A DNA stretch of 64,000 nt, taken from the NCBI RefSeq assembly GCF_000224145.3, contig NC_020169.2, forward strand, positions 3,802,957 through 3,866,956, written 5' to 3'. Positions 12,055 to 24,500 of this stretch are shown piece by piece. The notes beneath the pieces were generated by a model, which saw only the letters and a list, made by a program, of their open reading frames with translations, had not been told where the DNA came from and did not search any database. A program made the translations under genes and the position numbers. Positions within the stretch are counted from its first letter, which is position 1. The number at the start of each line of letters is the position of its first letter. This stretch comes from Ciona intestinalis. Taxonomy: Eukaryota > Chordata > Ascidiacea > Phlebobranchia > Cionidae.

Positions 12055-13004
12055 TTATCAATGTTATATTTTCCCAAATATATTGCTATACCAAAGATTT
12101 GTGGTATCAAACCACCCAAAAGATATAAAAATATCATTCGTTCTCATTTTTCCTTTTTTAGTAAAAACGTTTAAAACAATATTTTCCAGTTTTGTTTTAG
12201 TCGTTCTTGTTTTGTGTTCAGTATCGGTAACTTTGGATATACATCATTGTTTTTGTGCTTACTTTTTTTGTAGATGTTGTTTGTTACAGTTGTGAAATAG
12301 CACGCTTTCTTACGAATGTCTATAGTCTGTAGATTACCGTTATGAATGAGTACATTGCTGCGTGCCTCGCGTCAGGATAGTCGTCCTTCGCTTACGAAAA
12401 CGTTTTGTAATATCACGTCCGGCTGTTTATTACAATTTATCAGCTTCTGCCACTGCAAATTAATCGTTTAATTAGAATCTGTTGTATCAGACTGTTCTTA
12501 CTGCATTCTCGTCGCTCTTGTAACTTCAAAATTGTAGTTACAGTTCACACCCGTTCCTCTTTAAATTGAGTTTCCCACGAAGCATGTTAATATTATAATT
12601 TTCGGGGAATCTGAACGTGCGTCCGTGCCAGGTGCTGCCAGGGGCAAGTTTATGTCTGGAAAACCCAGAATCAATATGTGGTTTCTGGGTTGCTTGGTCG
12701 TGATGGATACTTTGGCTTATCCTGTAAATCTTTGCAATGCTTACTTTTTTTATTGGGACCGTTACCGTAATATTAAACTCAAAGATACGTTAGTGTTTGA
12801 ATCATGCGACAAGTTGCTTATAAGGACTCACTGCCTCGGGTCTTAATTTTGAAGTTGTAAAAAGTATGGTTTAACTACCAACATGACAAAATTTAATTTT
12901 ATGTTTAAACATCATTTAATTTATTACCAACACAATTAAATTCGGTTTGCTGATATTTTAATTTTAGCGGACTTGGTATTTTTAAATTTTATTGCTAGTG
13001 ATTT

Positions 13005-13196
13005 ATAGTAGGTTGGGGAAAGATGGGACACCTTTTCGTTCTTTCTAGTCCCATTTGGTAGTAAACAAAAAACTTTTAAAGAATTATAAATTCGTATCGT
13101 CACGACTTTTATTGACTGTTGTTAGTTGTTTAAAATACGATAAAGATATTTGGATAGTATATGTCAAAAGTGTCCCATCTTCTCCACAGTACTATA
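13005..13196 (+). mobile_element. MITE, TAGTAGGGTGGGGG family
   Basis: A full-length copy with terminus ATAGTAGGTTGGGGAAAGA and the matching inverted right end ending in AGTACTATA. Confidence 0.85.
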
Positions 13197-14052
13197 TCAT
13201 AGGTAGCACTTAAAAGCAGAATACTATGAGTGTGCGTGTATTTTTGAACAACTTCTCCGTTCATCTCTGTACAACGCAGGCACATAGCATCTCATACCTA
13301 TTCAAAGCAATATATACATTTAAGTCAAATAACTAGCACGATTTTAAAATATCCGTTACAGTATTACAAGCAGAGCAAACTTATTTTATTTTCCTTTGAT
13401 ACTGGTTGAGGTCCGAGCTAAGAAAATCGCTTTTAATATATATGGGCTGCGTCAGAAAACTTTTGAATTGAATAATGATTAGAAAAAGGCGACAAACGGA
13501 AGAAGTTTTTTGATCCATGGCTATAACACCAAAGAATCCGGCATCGTACAACCGTGTCATAAATCCTCATGAACAACATTCACAAGGGAATTTTACCTTT
13601 TTAAAATGGATAAAAATATGGCATTTTTAAATATGAATGATTGTTAAATTGTTTCTAAGTATATAGCCTACACGTATTTTGCGCTATTACACAGTCGTTA
13701 GAGCGTCGGCCCGTTGGCTTCTCTGTCTGAGTTGTTAGCAAAATATATTAAAAAAATGAAAATCATATCACTCACAAAAAGTACATATGTGATCCGCGGG
13801 TACGGAATGTATAAAACTCGACGTTGTAGCGATCATCACTGCGACGCGAGAATAGACAACTTCATTCATTTACACATTCATCCATTCAAGAAGTAGTTAG
13901 CTCTCTTCATTATGCATGTCAGTTTTCGGTAGAAGAAGCTTTTTGTTTAATCTATACACAGCCCAAAAAAAATCAATAATAAATTTATGTCAATTGTTTA
14001 TATGAACAGCAATCTTTGAGTTGTAACTTTCTATGTGCAAAAATAAAAATAT

Positions 14053-14265
14053 TCATCCGATTTCGAATTGGCGCGAAAAACGAACATTGTAACTTTTGGC
14101 GTTTTCGGCAAATGAAGCCACTGCTGTATACTGTTCGTTGAGTTCGGGTTGGGATTTAGTGAACCAGTATAAGTTTCCTGGCTGGTTACAGTCTACAGAG
14201 GCGAATCGAGTGGTTTGTCTGGCTCCAAAATTGTTTCTCACGAGGCAGGGCAACAGGGCGACCAT
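14053..14265 (-). CDS. Unrecognised small ORF, 70 aa
   Basis: An open frame from ATG to TGA with codon composition richer than its AT-rich surroundings. The N-terminus (MVALLPCLVRNNFGARQTT) is hydrophobic, then basic and free of acidic residues, like a mitochondrial targeting sequence. The rest (LYWFTKSQPELNEQYTAVAS) is soluble and matches no family I know. It could be a real single-exon gene, a lone exon or chance. The overlapping plus-strand frame at 14096-14293 is the alternative reading. Confidence 0.3.
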   Translation of the reverse strand: MVALLPCLVRNNFGARQTTRFASVDCNQPGNLYWFTKSQPELNEQYTAVASFAENAKSYNVRFSRQFEIG

Positions 14266-14814
14266 GTTCTTTGTTAAGCAATCATGCTATTAGGTGTGCA
14301 GTACCCGGCGATATAGTTATTGTATCTTACAGTAAAACATACAGGGTAACAAGTTTGTCAAGTAAAAGCTGACTAAACCACACAGTGAATGTGAATTATT
14401 CCAGCAAAAGTTCATTTTTTGTCTACTTTATATGCAAAACTGTTGCACCATGAATGCTTTAATAAAAATGTTATGGTTTTATAATATAATAAAAATATAT
14501 CAAAAAACCATCAAATGGAAAGTAAATTAATAAACCAAGTTTCTAATGGGGCAGTTTAACACAAATATAAACCAATAAGTTTAATTTCACAAAAAAATAA
14601 ATATATATATATAATCTTAATTGGATAAACATTAAAGTACATATATAAATATAGTTGATTAGCAATTACTAAATGGGAATTCCCCCAATTATGTAAAGGT
14701 TCGTAATTTATAATGAGATTACACTAAGCATATTTTAATATTTCAGTGCTAATCACTAACTCTTAGCCAATAAACCCAAGCTACACCCCTAATAGTCTTA
14801 CACTGCCTAATATA

Positions 14815-15430
14815 ACTTATAGAGGTTATGGGTTCAAGGGTCGTCGCTGCTATCATTTTGGCCAGATGTGTGCACAGTGTGCTTGGGCAAAACACTTAAA
14901 AAGCATTTGCTTCAACTCAGTATGTAACAGGACCTGTGTATAACGACTAGGGATGCACATTACAGAATAATTAGGTATTCTAGGATATCCTAGAATACTT
15001 TATTTCGAATCTAGAATTCCGAATCTAGAATTTCGAATCTTTTTATATTTATAGGAAAATGAATTTTACCCACAAAAGTCAGTTTATTGACTTTCATAGC
15101 AGCCTTGTTGGATCACAAGCTGTAAAATGATCAAAAATTATACCATTGGGTAGTTTTTGCGTCACGAAACGTATAGCAAGCTATGAAAAGACGTTACGAA
15201 ACGTTTACTCTCGAAAGTCCCACAAACACAAATTTTTTTTTTTTTTCAAAATTAATAAGTTGCAAAAATTGTTAATATAGTATGTGAGGTGACATGTGAT
15301 GACGTCATTAAACAGAATACCGAATCCCGTAATTAGATTCGAATACAAAAGGATTCGAATCTCATAGATTCGAAATTCTGTAATGTGCATCCCTAATAAC
15401 GACTGTCGTTTTCAGGCCAAGCGAGGATAA
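14815..15430 (+). repeat. tRNA-derived SINE, split by a hAT-type element
   Basis: The left part, 14815-14947, contains GGTTATGGGTTCAAGGGTCG (B box) and TTGGGCAAAACACTTAAAA. This is the same family as the copy at 1592. The element at 14948-15395 interrupts it, and the SINE seems to resume after 15395 (TGTCGTTTTCAGGCCAAGCG). Confidence 0.65.
14948..15395. mobile_element. hAT-type non-autonomous DNA transposon (448 bp)
   Basis: The ends are 21-bp perfect inverted repeats beginning TAGGGATGCACATTACAG. They are flanked on both sides by the 8-bp direct duplication ATAACGAC (14940-14947 and 15396-15403). Eight-base duplications and TAGGG-type termini are typical of hAT elements. The interior is AT-rich, contains repeated ATTCGAATC motifs and has no transposase ORF. 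It is younger than the SINE it interrupts. Confidence 0.85.
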
Positions 15431-15559
15431 AGCAGGATATGTTTGTTTTTTATAATTAAAAATATTTATTCATTAAAGTTTATTTTAAACAGGATTAAGT
15501 CTCTGCGAACCAGCGCTGTCAAGTTATGTTTGTTTTTGTATAACCCCTAGTGTATAAAG

Positions 15560-18500
15560 ATGCCATTGCTGCATAGAAAGAGGTTTGTGCCGAAACTTCC
15601 ACCTGAGAATCTGAATCCCGAAGATGAAGTTTTCTATTGTCCTCTTACCCATGAAATATTCTTTGATTATGAGTAAGTTAAAATTGGAAAATACTGATCA
15701 CGTTTTTTATATATATATATGTTGTACAAATGGCCTGTATACATATTGCTTATGGTTGAAATTTGGGTATCTTATAAAAAGCTTTTTTAATTTTATAAAG
15801 TTACACCCTGGATGCATGTTTGTCGAAGAAACTGAACTGATAGATGTGGGGAACTATACTAGGCTCTGCTGATTTGTTCATTTAAATAGACTCATAGCGT
15901 CACATTAAAAAGTCTTTAATTTTAGAAAAATTTACATTAAGCCTATAATTGAACCACTATCCACAGCTATTCAATTTGTTGCAGATTAATTGGAAATTTT
16001 GTTCATTAAAAAAGAAAACCGGAATTGCAATTGCACCTGTAAATAAAACTACAATTTTGCAATATACTTCGTAAAAATTAAAGATACTATAGATTAAAAA
16101 GAGCTGATAAGCTGTGTGCTAAGCTGATAAAGTTGTGATAAGATTTTAAATAGTAAGAAAACAAAATGATACAATTTTGCAGTGAATTCTACGACCGCAC
16201 AATATTATGCAACAGCCTGGTGTGGAGTTGTTCAATAACAGATCGACCAAATTTAACTTTCCAAGAAGCTCTCGACTCTGAAAAGGCTGCAAAGAAAAAG
16301 TTGGCTCACTTCCCTATTTCAATACAGGTAGAATCCTTGTTCTGTGATATCTCTGTGTATAAACAATCGTGTGTTTAATTTTAAAGGTGTTTCTCTGGCA
16401 GAGTAACATAAATATGCTTAATTTCAAAGAAAAATTATTTGAACTGACTAATTATAAATCATACCGATTACCGATTACCGAGTCATAGGCCCATAGGCAT
16501 TAAACCTGGGTGGCAAGGTAGGCAGGCCCACTACAGTTTTCTGCACTGCAATATTTAGTAAACTTTAATATAGTTAGATGCCTCCAAAACAACCATCCAA
16601 CTATTTCTGTGTCTCCTAATTTTTAATAGTTCCCTGCCTATGCATAGTCCTACTATATAAAAATTTATGACTTTCTTCCAGAAACCTCTCCTATACCTCG
16701 TCAGTATTGCTGGTCGATCTCGTATAGATGAGTTGAGTGATGTTATTTATAGTTTCATGAAGGATCGTTATTTTGTTGGAGAATTAGTGGAAGTTCTGTT
16801 TGAGACCAAAGCTACAAAAAGGTTATTAATAGATGCTGGGTTTTCTGGTCAGTTTCAATACAAACATGACTGCCTAGTACCTTTCACTGCCTTTTTTCTC
16901 AAACATATGGTTAGAGCTTTCTTTCAGAGCGTTTAGTTATAACTTCTGACATCACCGAAGATTGTTTTAGTTTTAAAACTAAAATATTTAAGTGAGATGA
17001 AAACCGTATGAAACATATACACCGTCATGTTTATTTTGGAACTAATATAGGTTAAAATAGATAGAGCCAAGTCTTGGAGAAAGCAGTATGCAGCTTTTCA
17101 CTCATATTTTCAGGTTTTTAAACTTCATAAAAACCGTATTTTTTATAATTTTGTATTATTTTGTGTTGGACATCATGCGCCTTGAACATAAAAGATGATA
17201 AGCCACTTCTTAAACTTTGTTTCTATATATATTTGATCTTCACTATTTCAACCATATATATTTGTAAATACATTCAAACAGGTAACAATATAAGTTTTGT
17301 TAGATAGCGAAAACTTTAAGAAGAATTTACCAGCATAACGTTGCAAATGAATCTAATATATTTATATTTTCAAAAACAAAACGATCTTTTTTATTAGATC
17401 CACATGTTGTGTCACCCGTATAGTTCCCCCTGTGCAAACTAATGGTCATCTAAATGGGGGATTAGTTGATGTTGAAGATGGAAGTAGTGGTGATGAAGAT
17501 GATCTTCCTTTAGCGGAGTAAGTTATAGGGATGCGACTGGCCGAGTTCAAATCGATCCCAAAATACTTGGTCTGATTGTTTCATTTTTAAAGTTTGGCAC
17601 TCTGTTGAAAACTGAGTCAAGCGTGGAGTCTGTGTGTTATAATGTTTTATGCGAAAGCGAAAATGATTAAAAAATGAATAAAAAAGATTCTAAACAAACT
17701 TTGATGTTTCTGTAACAATATATATGGTAAAAATGCTCAAAAATTATTAAAAAAGACGAATGAGCTATTAAAAAATTAGCCTGAAAATTTAGAATACAAC
17801 TTTTTTCTCTCTAAACCTTCAAAACTTTTTACTTCTCAAAAACAAAACTTAAGTTTATAGCATATAAATATATTTGAATACCAGACTGATGATAAATCCT
17901 ATGTCCTCGAACAAGGACCTCACCCATATAAAAAAGAATAGACTGATAATGCTGGCAATTTCTAAAATATATATAGTTTTGGTACACCATAAGTTGGGCC
18001 GTTTTAAATATTTAACTAATTAAACTGATTTATTACGTAGTTTAATATCCTAACTGTAAATGCAGCTTCAAGAAAACGCAACCAATACCTGGTAATGAAG
18101 TTCAATATCTCGTTCGTAAACTTCGTGTTTCTGGTGAAACTGAGAAAGTAGTGTTTGGTGGTGCTATTCGGTGAGCTATTACTTTAAATTTTTCCTGAAT
18201 AAAGTTATGAAATTATCTAAGCACATATTTAAGTTTTATTAATTTAAATTTTTCCTAAATAAAGTTAAAGTTACGAAGTAATCCAATCACATATTTAAGT
18301 TCTATTAATTTAAATTTTTCATGTATAAAGTTACGAAGTTATCTAATCACATATTTAAGTTCTATAATTATGGAAAAAATACATTTTTTTATGATATTTA
18401 GTTAGGGTATAAAATATGTATATATTTATGTATATAATATTTAGTATATCTAATATATCTATTGATATATTTTGTCCTTTATCTATTGTTTTGAATACAC

Positions 18501-21500
18501 CTGTCAATTAAAGTTACAATAGCCTATTAGTCTACTTTAAATGTGCCAATTTAGCTTATGGATCTTGTTTATTTTTTCAGTAATATTTAATAATCTTATG
18601 TTACACAGGAGAAAAGCTGGCTTGTTCAATCGTCAGATCTGCAAACTTTTCCTGAAAGCAAACTGCATAAAACCAAACGGCCAAACCACAGATGAATATG
18701 TTGTATTGGTAAGAATCATACAAATGCTTAATTACTTTACACCATCTGTATTATTACAAAACATGGATTAATTATTCCCAGTATTGCACCTTCTGTTCTG
18801 TATATGTGAGATCCTTATCTAGAATCTTGGGTTTAGGTCAGATTTGGCTTGTTACCCTAAAACACTACCTGTTGGTATGTGTTCACATGGGGCTAGTGTG
18901 CCTGATGCCCCTAGTGTTCAATGTGTCCCACTCCCACTGTGGGAGTCCCACAGTATCCTAGTAAGATTTAAATGCAGAAACTTGACAACCCATTAGTGAT
19001 ACTGGGTTGAAGCAATGTCTGTTAAATTTTTTAGCCAAGGATATATACATTAATTTGGATTGACCATCGAATCCGGTACCGTTCGCTTGCAATACAAGCT
19101 TCTAAACCATTTAGTCACAATAGCAAAATCATAGAGAAAACGTGTTGTATAAGCATTATATAGAATACAATTACTTCCACTCTACAGCCAAAAGTGAGTG
19201 CACAGCTTAAGATCGATTTATTGGAATGGGAAACTATTTTCGTCGGATTGAAACCAAATTTTGCCTCATTCTCTCCAAAGTCCAACAAATCGAAAAAGGT
19301 AAGTAGGTTTCAAAAAAGTACTTGCACAAATTCCTGCCATTAGAAAAATTGTAACAATGTTTTGACTTTTGACTGTACAGCAAAAACTGAAATTAGGTGT
19401 GTAGCCCTAAGCCCTTAATTATTTAAAAAAAGAAAGTATGAGTTTTCTACTTTCTAACTATGCCTTAAATTTTGAGTTTTCTATGCGCATGTAAAAAGAC
19501 TCTTTTTTGAACAAAATTTAACGGCAGTGTTTGCAAAGTTTATTTTTACAAATGTAACAAAACAGACCATTTCAAGTCACTCTGGAACAATAGTAGGTAA
19601 AAAGGCACAAAATTTTGTTCAACACCTAAACCCAGCACAAAAATTGCTGTAAATTCTGCAACATTTCATTTGTACAAGCAGAAAATAAGCAGATAAGTTC
19701 TGATGTAGATAAAGAAGCTTACGTATTAGCTATTCACAAGTTTAATGTATCTAAAATAGCTGAGGACTTTCTAATACAAATGTTTTTATAATTCAGTTAT
19801 CATTTAAAAGCAAGTGTAGTAGTTCCCTGATTCCGTAATTATCACGAAAAATCTCCGCATGGTCATCTGGAAGTTTCGAATTTCCCCTTAAATCCACCAC
19901 ATCTAGATGTGTGAGAGCGTGGTAGTTGTTTTCCTCTGCACTGGTTGGAGATGGCTGTTAACGAATTAATTGGTAATTGTTTGAAGGAATCTTTATATGG
20001 AAGTACAGTCTTCATTCATGCTATAATTCTGGGCGTTGGGGTAATAAACCAACCCAGTCTTAAATTGCTGGCACTGTGACATGCTTCGCCCATATGGGAC
20101 AGAATAGAACATTCTGTTAAAACTACTTTTTAAAAAAAGTAGTTAACTTAAAACCATTTGTCATTCCATACTACAGCAACATTTCTGCACAAGTTTGAAA
20201 ACTTACATGTATAATTGTGACGTTTCCGGCACGTTCTTCTGGGGGTGGGAGTTGCTCAATAGACAGTTGTACATCGGATAACGCTTGTGCTGTTTCAAAT
20301 GTCCTTCTACTCACAGATTCGATCTGATTTTCTTGCAAATAAACCTGTGAGAGTAACGTGGTTCGCTGGAAAAGAGATTCTGGCAATGAAGTTATTGAGT
20401 TGCCACTAATCGACACATATCTCAAAAGAGGGTTCCAAGCGAACAGATTTGCCGGCAATCCTGTTATACCAATGCTGTTGTCCGACAAACGAACCTCAAC
20501 TAAATTTCGATTGTATTGGAAAAAAGTTGATGGTATACTGGTCAGTTGGTTGCCATTTGCACTGAAAGTTCTTAGTGCGCGGTTGAACACCAGTAACCTT
20601 GGGTGTAGCTCAGTTATTGCATTGTTGTCAAGTATGAGGTCTTCTAAGTGTAAGTTCTGGACAAAACCAAACTCCGGAACTTCTCTTATTCTATTGTTTG
20701 AAAGATCAAGTATTTGCAAGAGCTGTGATTTCCAAAATGCATTTTGTGGTATTGTTGCAATGTTGTTTCTATTCAGTCGAATTGTCTTTGTTCCTGTTTT
20801 TGCATGTAGTAATGCAACAGGAATGAGTTGTAGCTTGTTATCTGACAGGGAAATCTCTTTCGATCGATTCTGATCACCAGCTAATTGAATGCTCTGGTTT
20901 TCAGTTGTGAAATCACTCAGATGGTTGCCTAAGCAATAGAAAATTCAATTTTGTTTTCAGACAATCTACACCTACTATATTGTAAAATCCCAGACCCTAT
21001 ACTTTTAGCATATTGTCCACCTCAGTAATTCAAATTTGTTGCCAACCTGTTAGCATCAGAATCTCCAGCTGTGGTGCCTGTTGGATTGTAGATATGTAGA
21101 AATTTCCACGCAAGTTATTGTATGCTAAATCCACTTCAATTAACTTTGGGTTGTTTGCAAAAATGGAATTGTCAACCTGAAAAATATGGGTATGATAAAA
21201 ATATGTTGTTTGTTTCACAGGCTTCAGTTCCTTATTTTTTCCGAAATTTCTGAAAAACGTTTGTTTTTTACCTCCATAATTTTATTTCGTGCCAGTTTCA
21301 CAACCTCCAGCAATCTGTTGGATGAAAAAGTTTGGTTTTCTAACATTTCTATGACGTTCATTGAAGCATCAACATAAGCGAGATGTGCGTTGTTTTGAAA
21401 TAAAACTCCAGGAATTGTTCTTAACTGGTTCCTTGAAACACCCACCCTCTGCAAAGAAATGGTGGTAATGCTGAGAAAAAAGCTGGCCAACCCATTATCA

Positions 21501-24500
21501 GGATTATTTTTGGATAAACAGTTTATGAACACTCAGTTATTCATTTTACACCCCCCCGCTATATGGAGCTATTAATCAAAGAAATGCTGCTTATAAAAAC
21601 GTTGAAAAGCCCCTTTAAGAATTATCTCCAAATCAATTGTTGTACACCAACCGTTCAAAGCTGGGATAAATTAAGCAACAAACAGTAAGAAACCCACAAC
21701 GTATCTTTAGATCGGTATCTAAAGTCTCTTTATGGATTAAGTAATCGATAGCGGTTTTTCTAAATCTGGTATGTTGCGCAAAACATAACTCTACCAAGAA
21801 TAATCTTACTTGTAAGAAAGTGTTTGTTACAAACATATTCATTGGTAGTTCGCTTATCTCATTAGAACTCAGATCTACTGAAGACAAGAATCGTGCGTGT
21901 CTAAACATTCGGTTATGCAACTTTCCTGTGAATTTGTTTCCCTGAAGTTCCAACGTTCTGTGTAAAAAACATCTTTTAGCTGAAAGCCACAAATTAAATA
22001 CAAAAATATTGATTTAGTCCATCTCAAAAAAGTGCTAATACCACAAAAAAAAAGCTTTTTACTTTGAAAAATATTGATTGTGTATACCAATTTGATTTAT
22101 ATTACAGAATCCGTATGTATTTTCTAAATTTTACCCAAAAAAACGTGCTCTTTCTTTGGTGAATTTCTCATTTTTTTTCCATTACCTGATCTCTGGTAGG
22201 TTTCCCATTAGAGGTTCAAATTCTTCAGAATCACTCAATGCATTTCCATTCAACCTTAGATGTCTTACAACCTCGCAAGTTTCTTGCAAACTTTCAACGC
22301 TTGTCATGTTTCTATGGGTAGTACAAGCATAATTATTTTTCTACTCTAAACTTTTGGGTGCCCTTACAATCCAGAGAGTCAATCGGTTTTGAAAATTTTG
22401 TTCGTTAACAAAAATGCTCATATTGTTTCAACATCGTTGCTCAGTTTGGTGTTTATGTGGTTTTAATTGAGTTGGTTGTCTCACCACAACAATTAATGTG
22501 TTACTAATGCTGTAGAATAATACTAGTCGCAACACAAGTACAAACTACAAAGGAACATACTTCTTTCTTCAGGTTTCTTGCATATAAATTTGTATTTAAA
22601 TGTATTGCAATATAAACTATTGAGAATAATATTGCAACAACTGCTATAGATGCCTCTCCATACATATTAAAGAGCCCTCTTAATAAACTCCGTACATATG
22701 CTGCCATAAGATGTATACCTGAAACTACAATCCATGGTGGCTGATTCCTCGTCCCACTCACAGTTAGTTAAGTTACAGGTCATGTTTCCATGTTGTTCTA
22801 TCCTCCGTCGCATTTCAACTATGCTGTCACCATGTTGGTAGAAAAATCTCTGTCTCAATCTCCATGGTAACCCAGTATTGCGCAATAATAAGTTCACATA
22901 CCTGACAAAAGGAGTTACGAATGTTAAATCCTTGAAAGTACTGAATTTGCCTTGGAAGTACTGAATACTTAGACAGTTAGGACAAAGGTGTTACTGTTAC
23001 AAGGTACATTCATGTGTTTTAGTAATAACTCAGTAAACCACTAAATGTGTTCGTAATTAGACAATTTCCAATCAATTCTCTGCCAGTTTTCACAACTTAC
23101 GCACAGTGTTTACTGATAAACGTAACAAGCCTTGTAAGACCGCACTGGCATTTCATGTTAGGCGCTATACATTTTTTAAAAATTTGCTGTGCTTTGTTGA
23201 AAAGTTCCAACGATTCCAAATTCTGCAGTACGTTTCGATAACTTAAAAAAAAAAATTCTTTATTTCAAACACATTCCAATGTATATCAATCCGTTATTTC
23301 CAATCCTTTACAACTGTTTCGTCATAGGTTAATTTGTACTTAACAAAACCACATAATGCACTTACTTTAGATTTGCATTGTTTGAAAACAGACTTTGTGG
23401 AAAGCATTTAAGCTTATTAGCCCATAACCTCACGCTTTCCAGCTCAAAGTTCCGACTGAATAGATTATCTGGCAGGACTTGTATATTGTTGTAGCCCAGG
23501 TGAATCTGAAATGCGAATGTGATAATGAGATCTATTATGACTCACAATTAAGTAAGAATCACTCTGTTGTGGAAACTGATTGCGTTAAGTAGATTGTGAT
23601 GTTGTGGGTCTTAGACAATAGAATTTGTGACATAAATTCAAAACTAATTAACCTTTCTATTGTTACTGTACATTGTCTTATTTGTGGCTTAAACTATTAC
23701 TTATGGTCTTGTAACTGGTACAGCATAGAGAATAAGTTATACAGCAGTCCAAACTTGTTTTTCATAAAAACCAAAAAGTACGAAACAGCATTTTTTTTTA
23801 ATTTTGTCAAAAATTTAGTATTTTTTGTGTAAAATGATGTAAAAATTTGTCAAAAATTGAAAACACTTACAGTAATAAGATTTGCGTTGTCCATGAAAAC
23901 ACCTTGTCGTAAACACTGTATATTGTTTTTAAGTAGATGAATCTCAGTGAGGTATGTGAGGCCTTTAAAGATGTTGCGTGGCAGAAACATAAGTTGGTTC
24001 CAACTCAGATTGATTTTCCTCAGTTTTCGGTTGTTCCTGAATTTTTATTTTTAAAGGTGATACTGTCTTTTATAGGTGCTTAACTGGGGTGGCAATGTAA
24101 GCAGGCCTACACATAAATTTTCTACACTACATTAATCAGTAAATACTACCACCAATTAGTGCCGTTTTATAGGAATATGCGCCTAACTATACATCTCTGT
24201 ACTACATTTTAAAAAAGTTTGGCAGCTATGCGTTTGTTAATGTGTCGTGATTTTTACATTGATGCAGCATTTTTGGTCTACCATTTATGCTAAAGGATAA
24301 GGCGTATTGCTTAGATTTGTTCTATTTGGGATTGCTCATAAAATTGAGCTATGCTGTTTGCTCGGTAGTTAATGATTTATATATTCTTGTTATAATTTGT
24401 AACACTTTAATTCATTCATAATTACTACTAGTGTTTATTCCAAAAATTATATATAGGCTACTTTGTGCATTGCATTTTTCCAATGTACTAAAAAGACTAA

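Larger units (their letters stand above)
11305..15559. other. Intergenic region between the mosaic gene and BAZ1A
   Basis: Divergent intergenic DNA that should hold promoters of both flanking genes. It contains two MITEs (11860, 13005), a SINE split by a hAT-type element (14815-15430) and one small unrecognised minus-strand ORF (14053-14265). Apart from these I see no convincing gene. Short open frames at 12083-12295 and 12625-12846 have no supporting features. Confidence 0.6.

Noticed and set aside
12083..12846. Two 70-73 codon plus-strand frames in the intergenic region
   Set aside because: No start context, family similarity or splice partners; length is expected by chance.
13680..13760. 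tRNA-like string (GTCGTTAGAGCGTCGGCCCG)
   Set aside because: Only an A-box-like piece is present, with no B box at the right spacing; not enough for a tRNA or SINE call.
20358..20873. 171-codon plus-strand open frame
   Set aside because: Antisense shadow of the large LRR exon, whose repeats are obvious on the minus strand.
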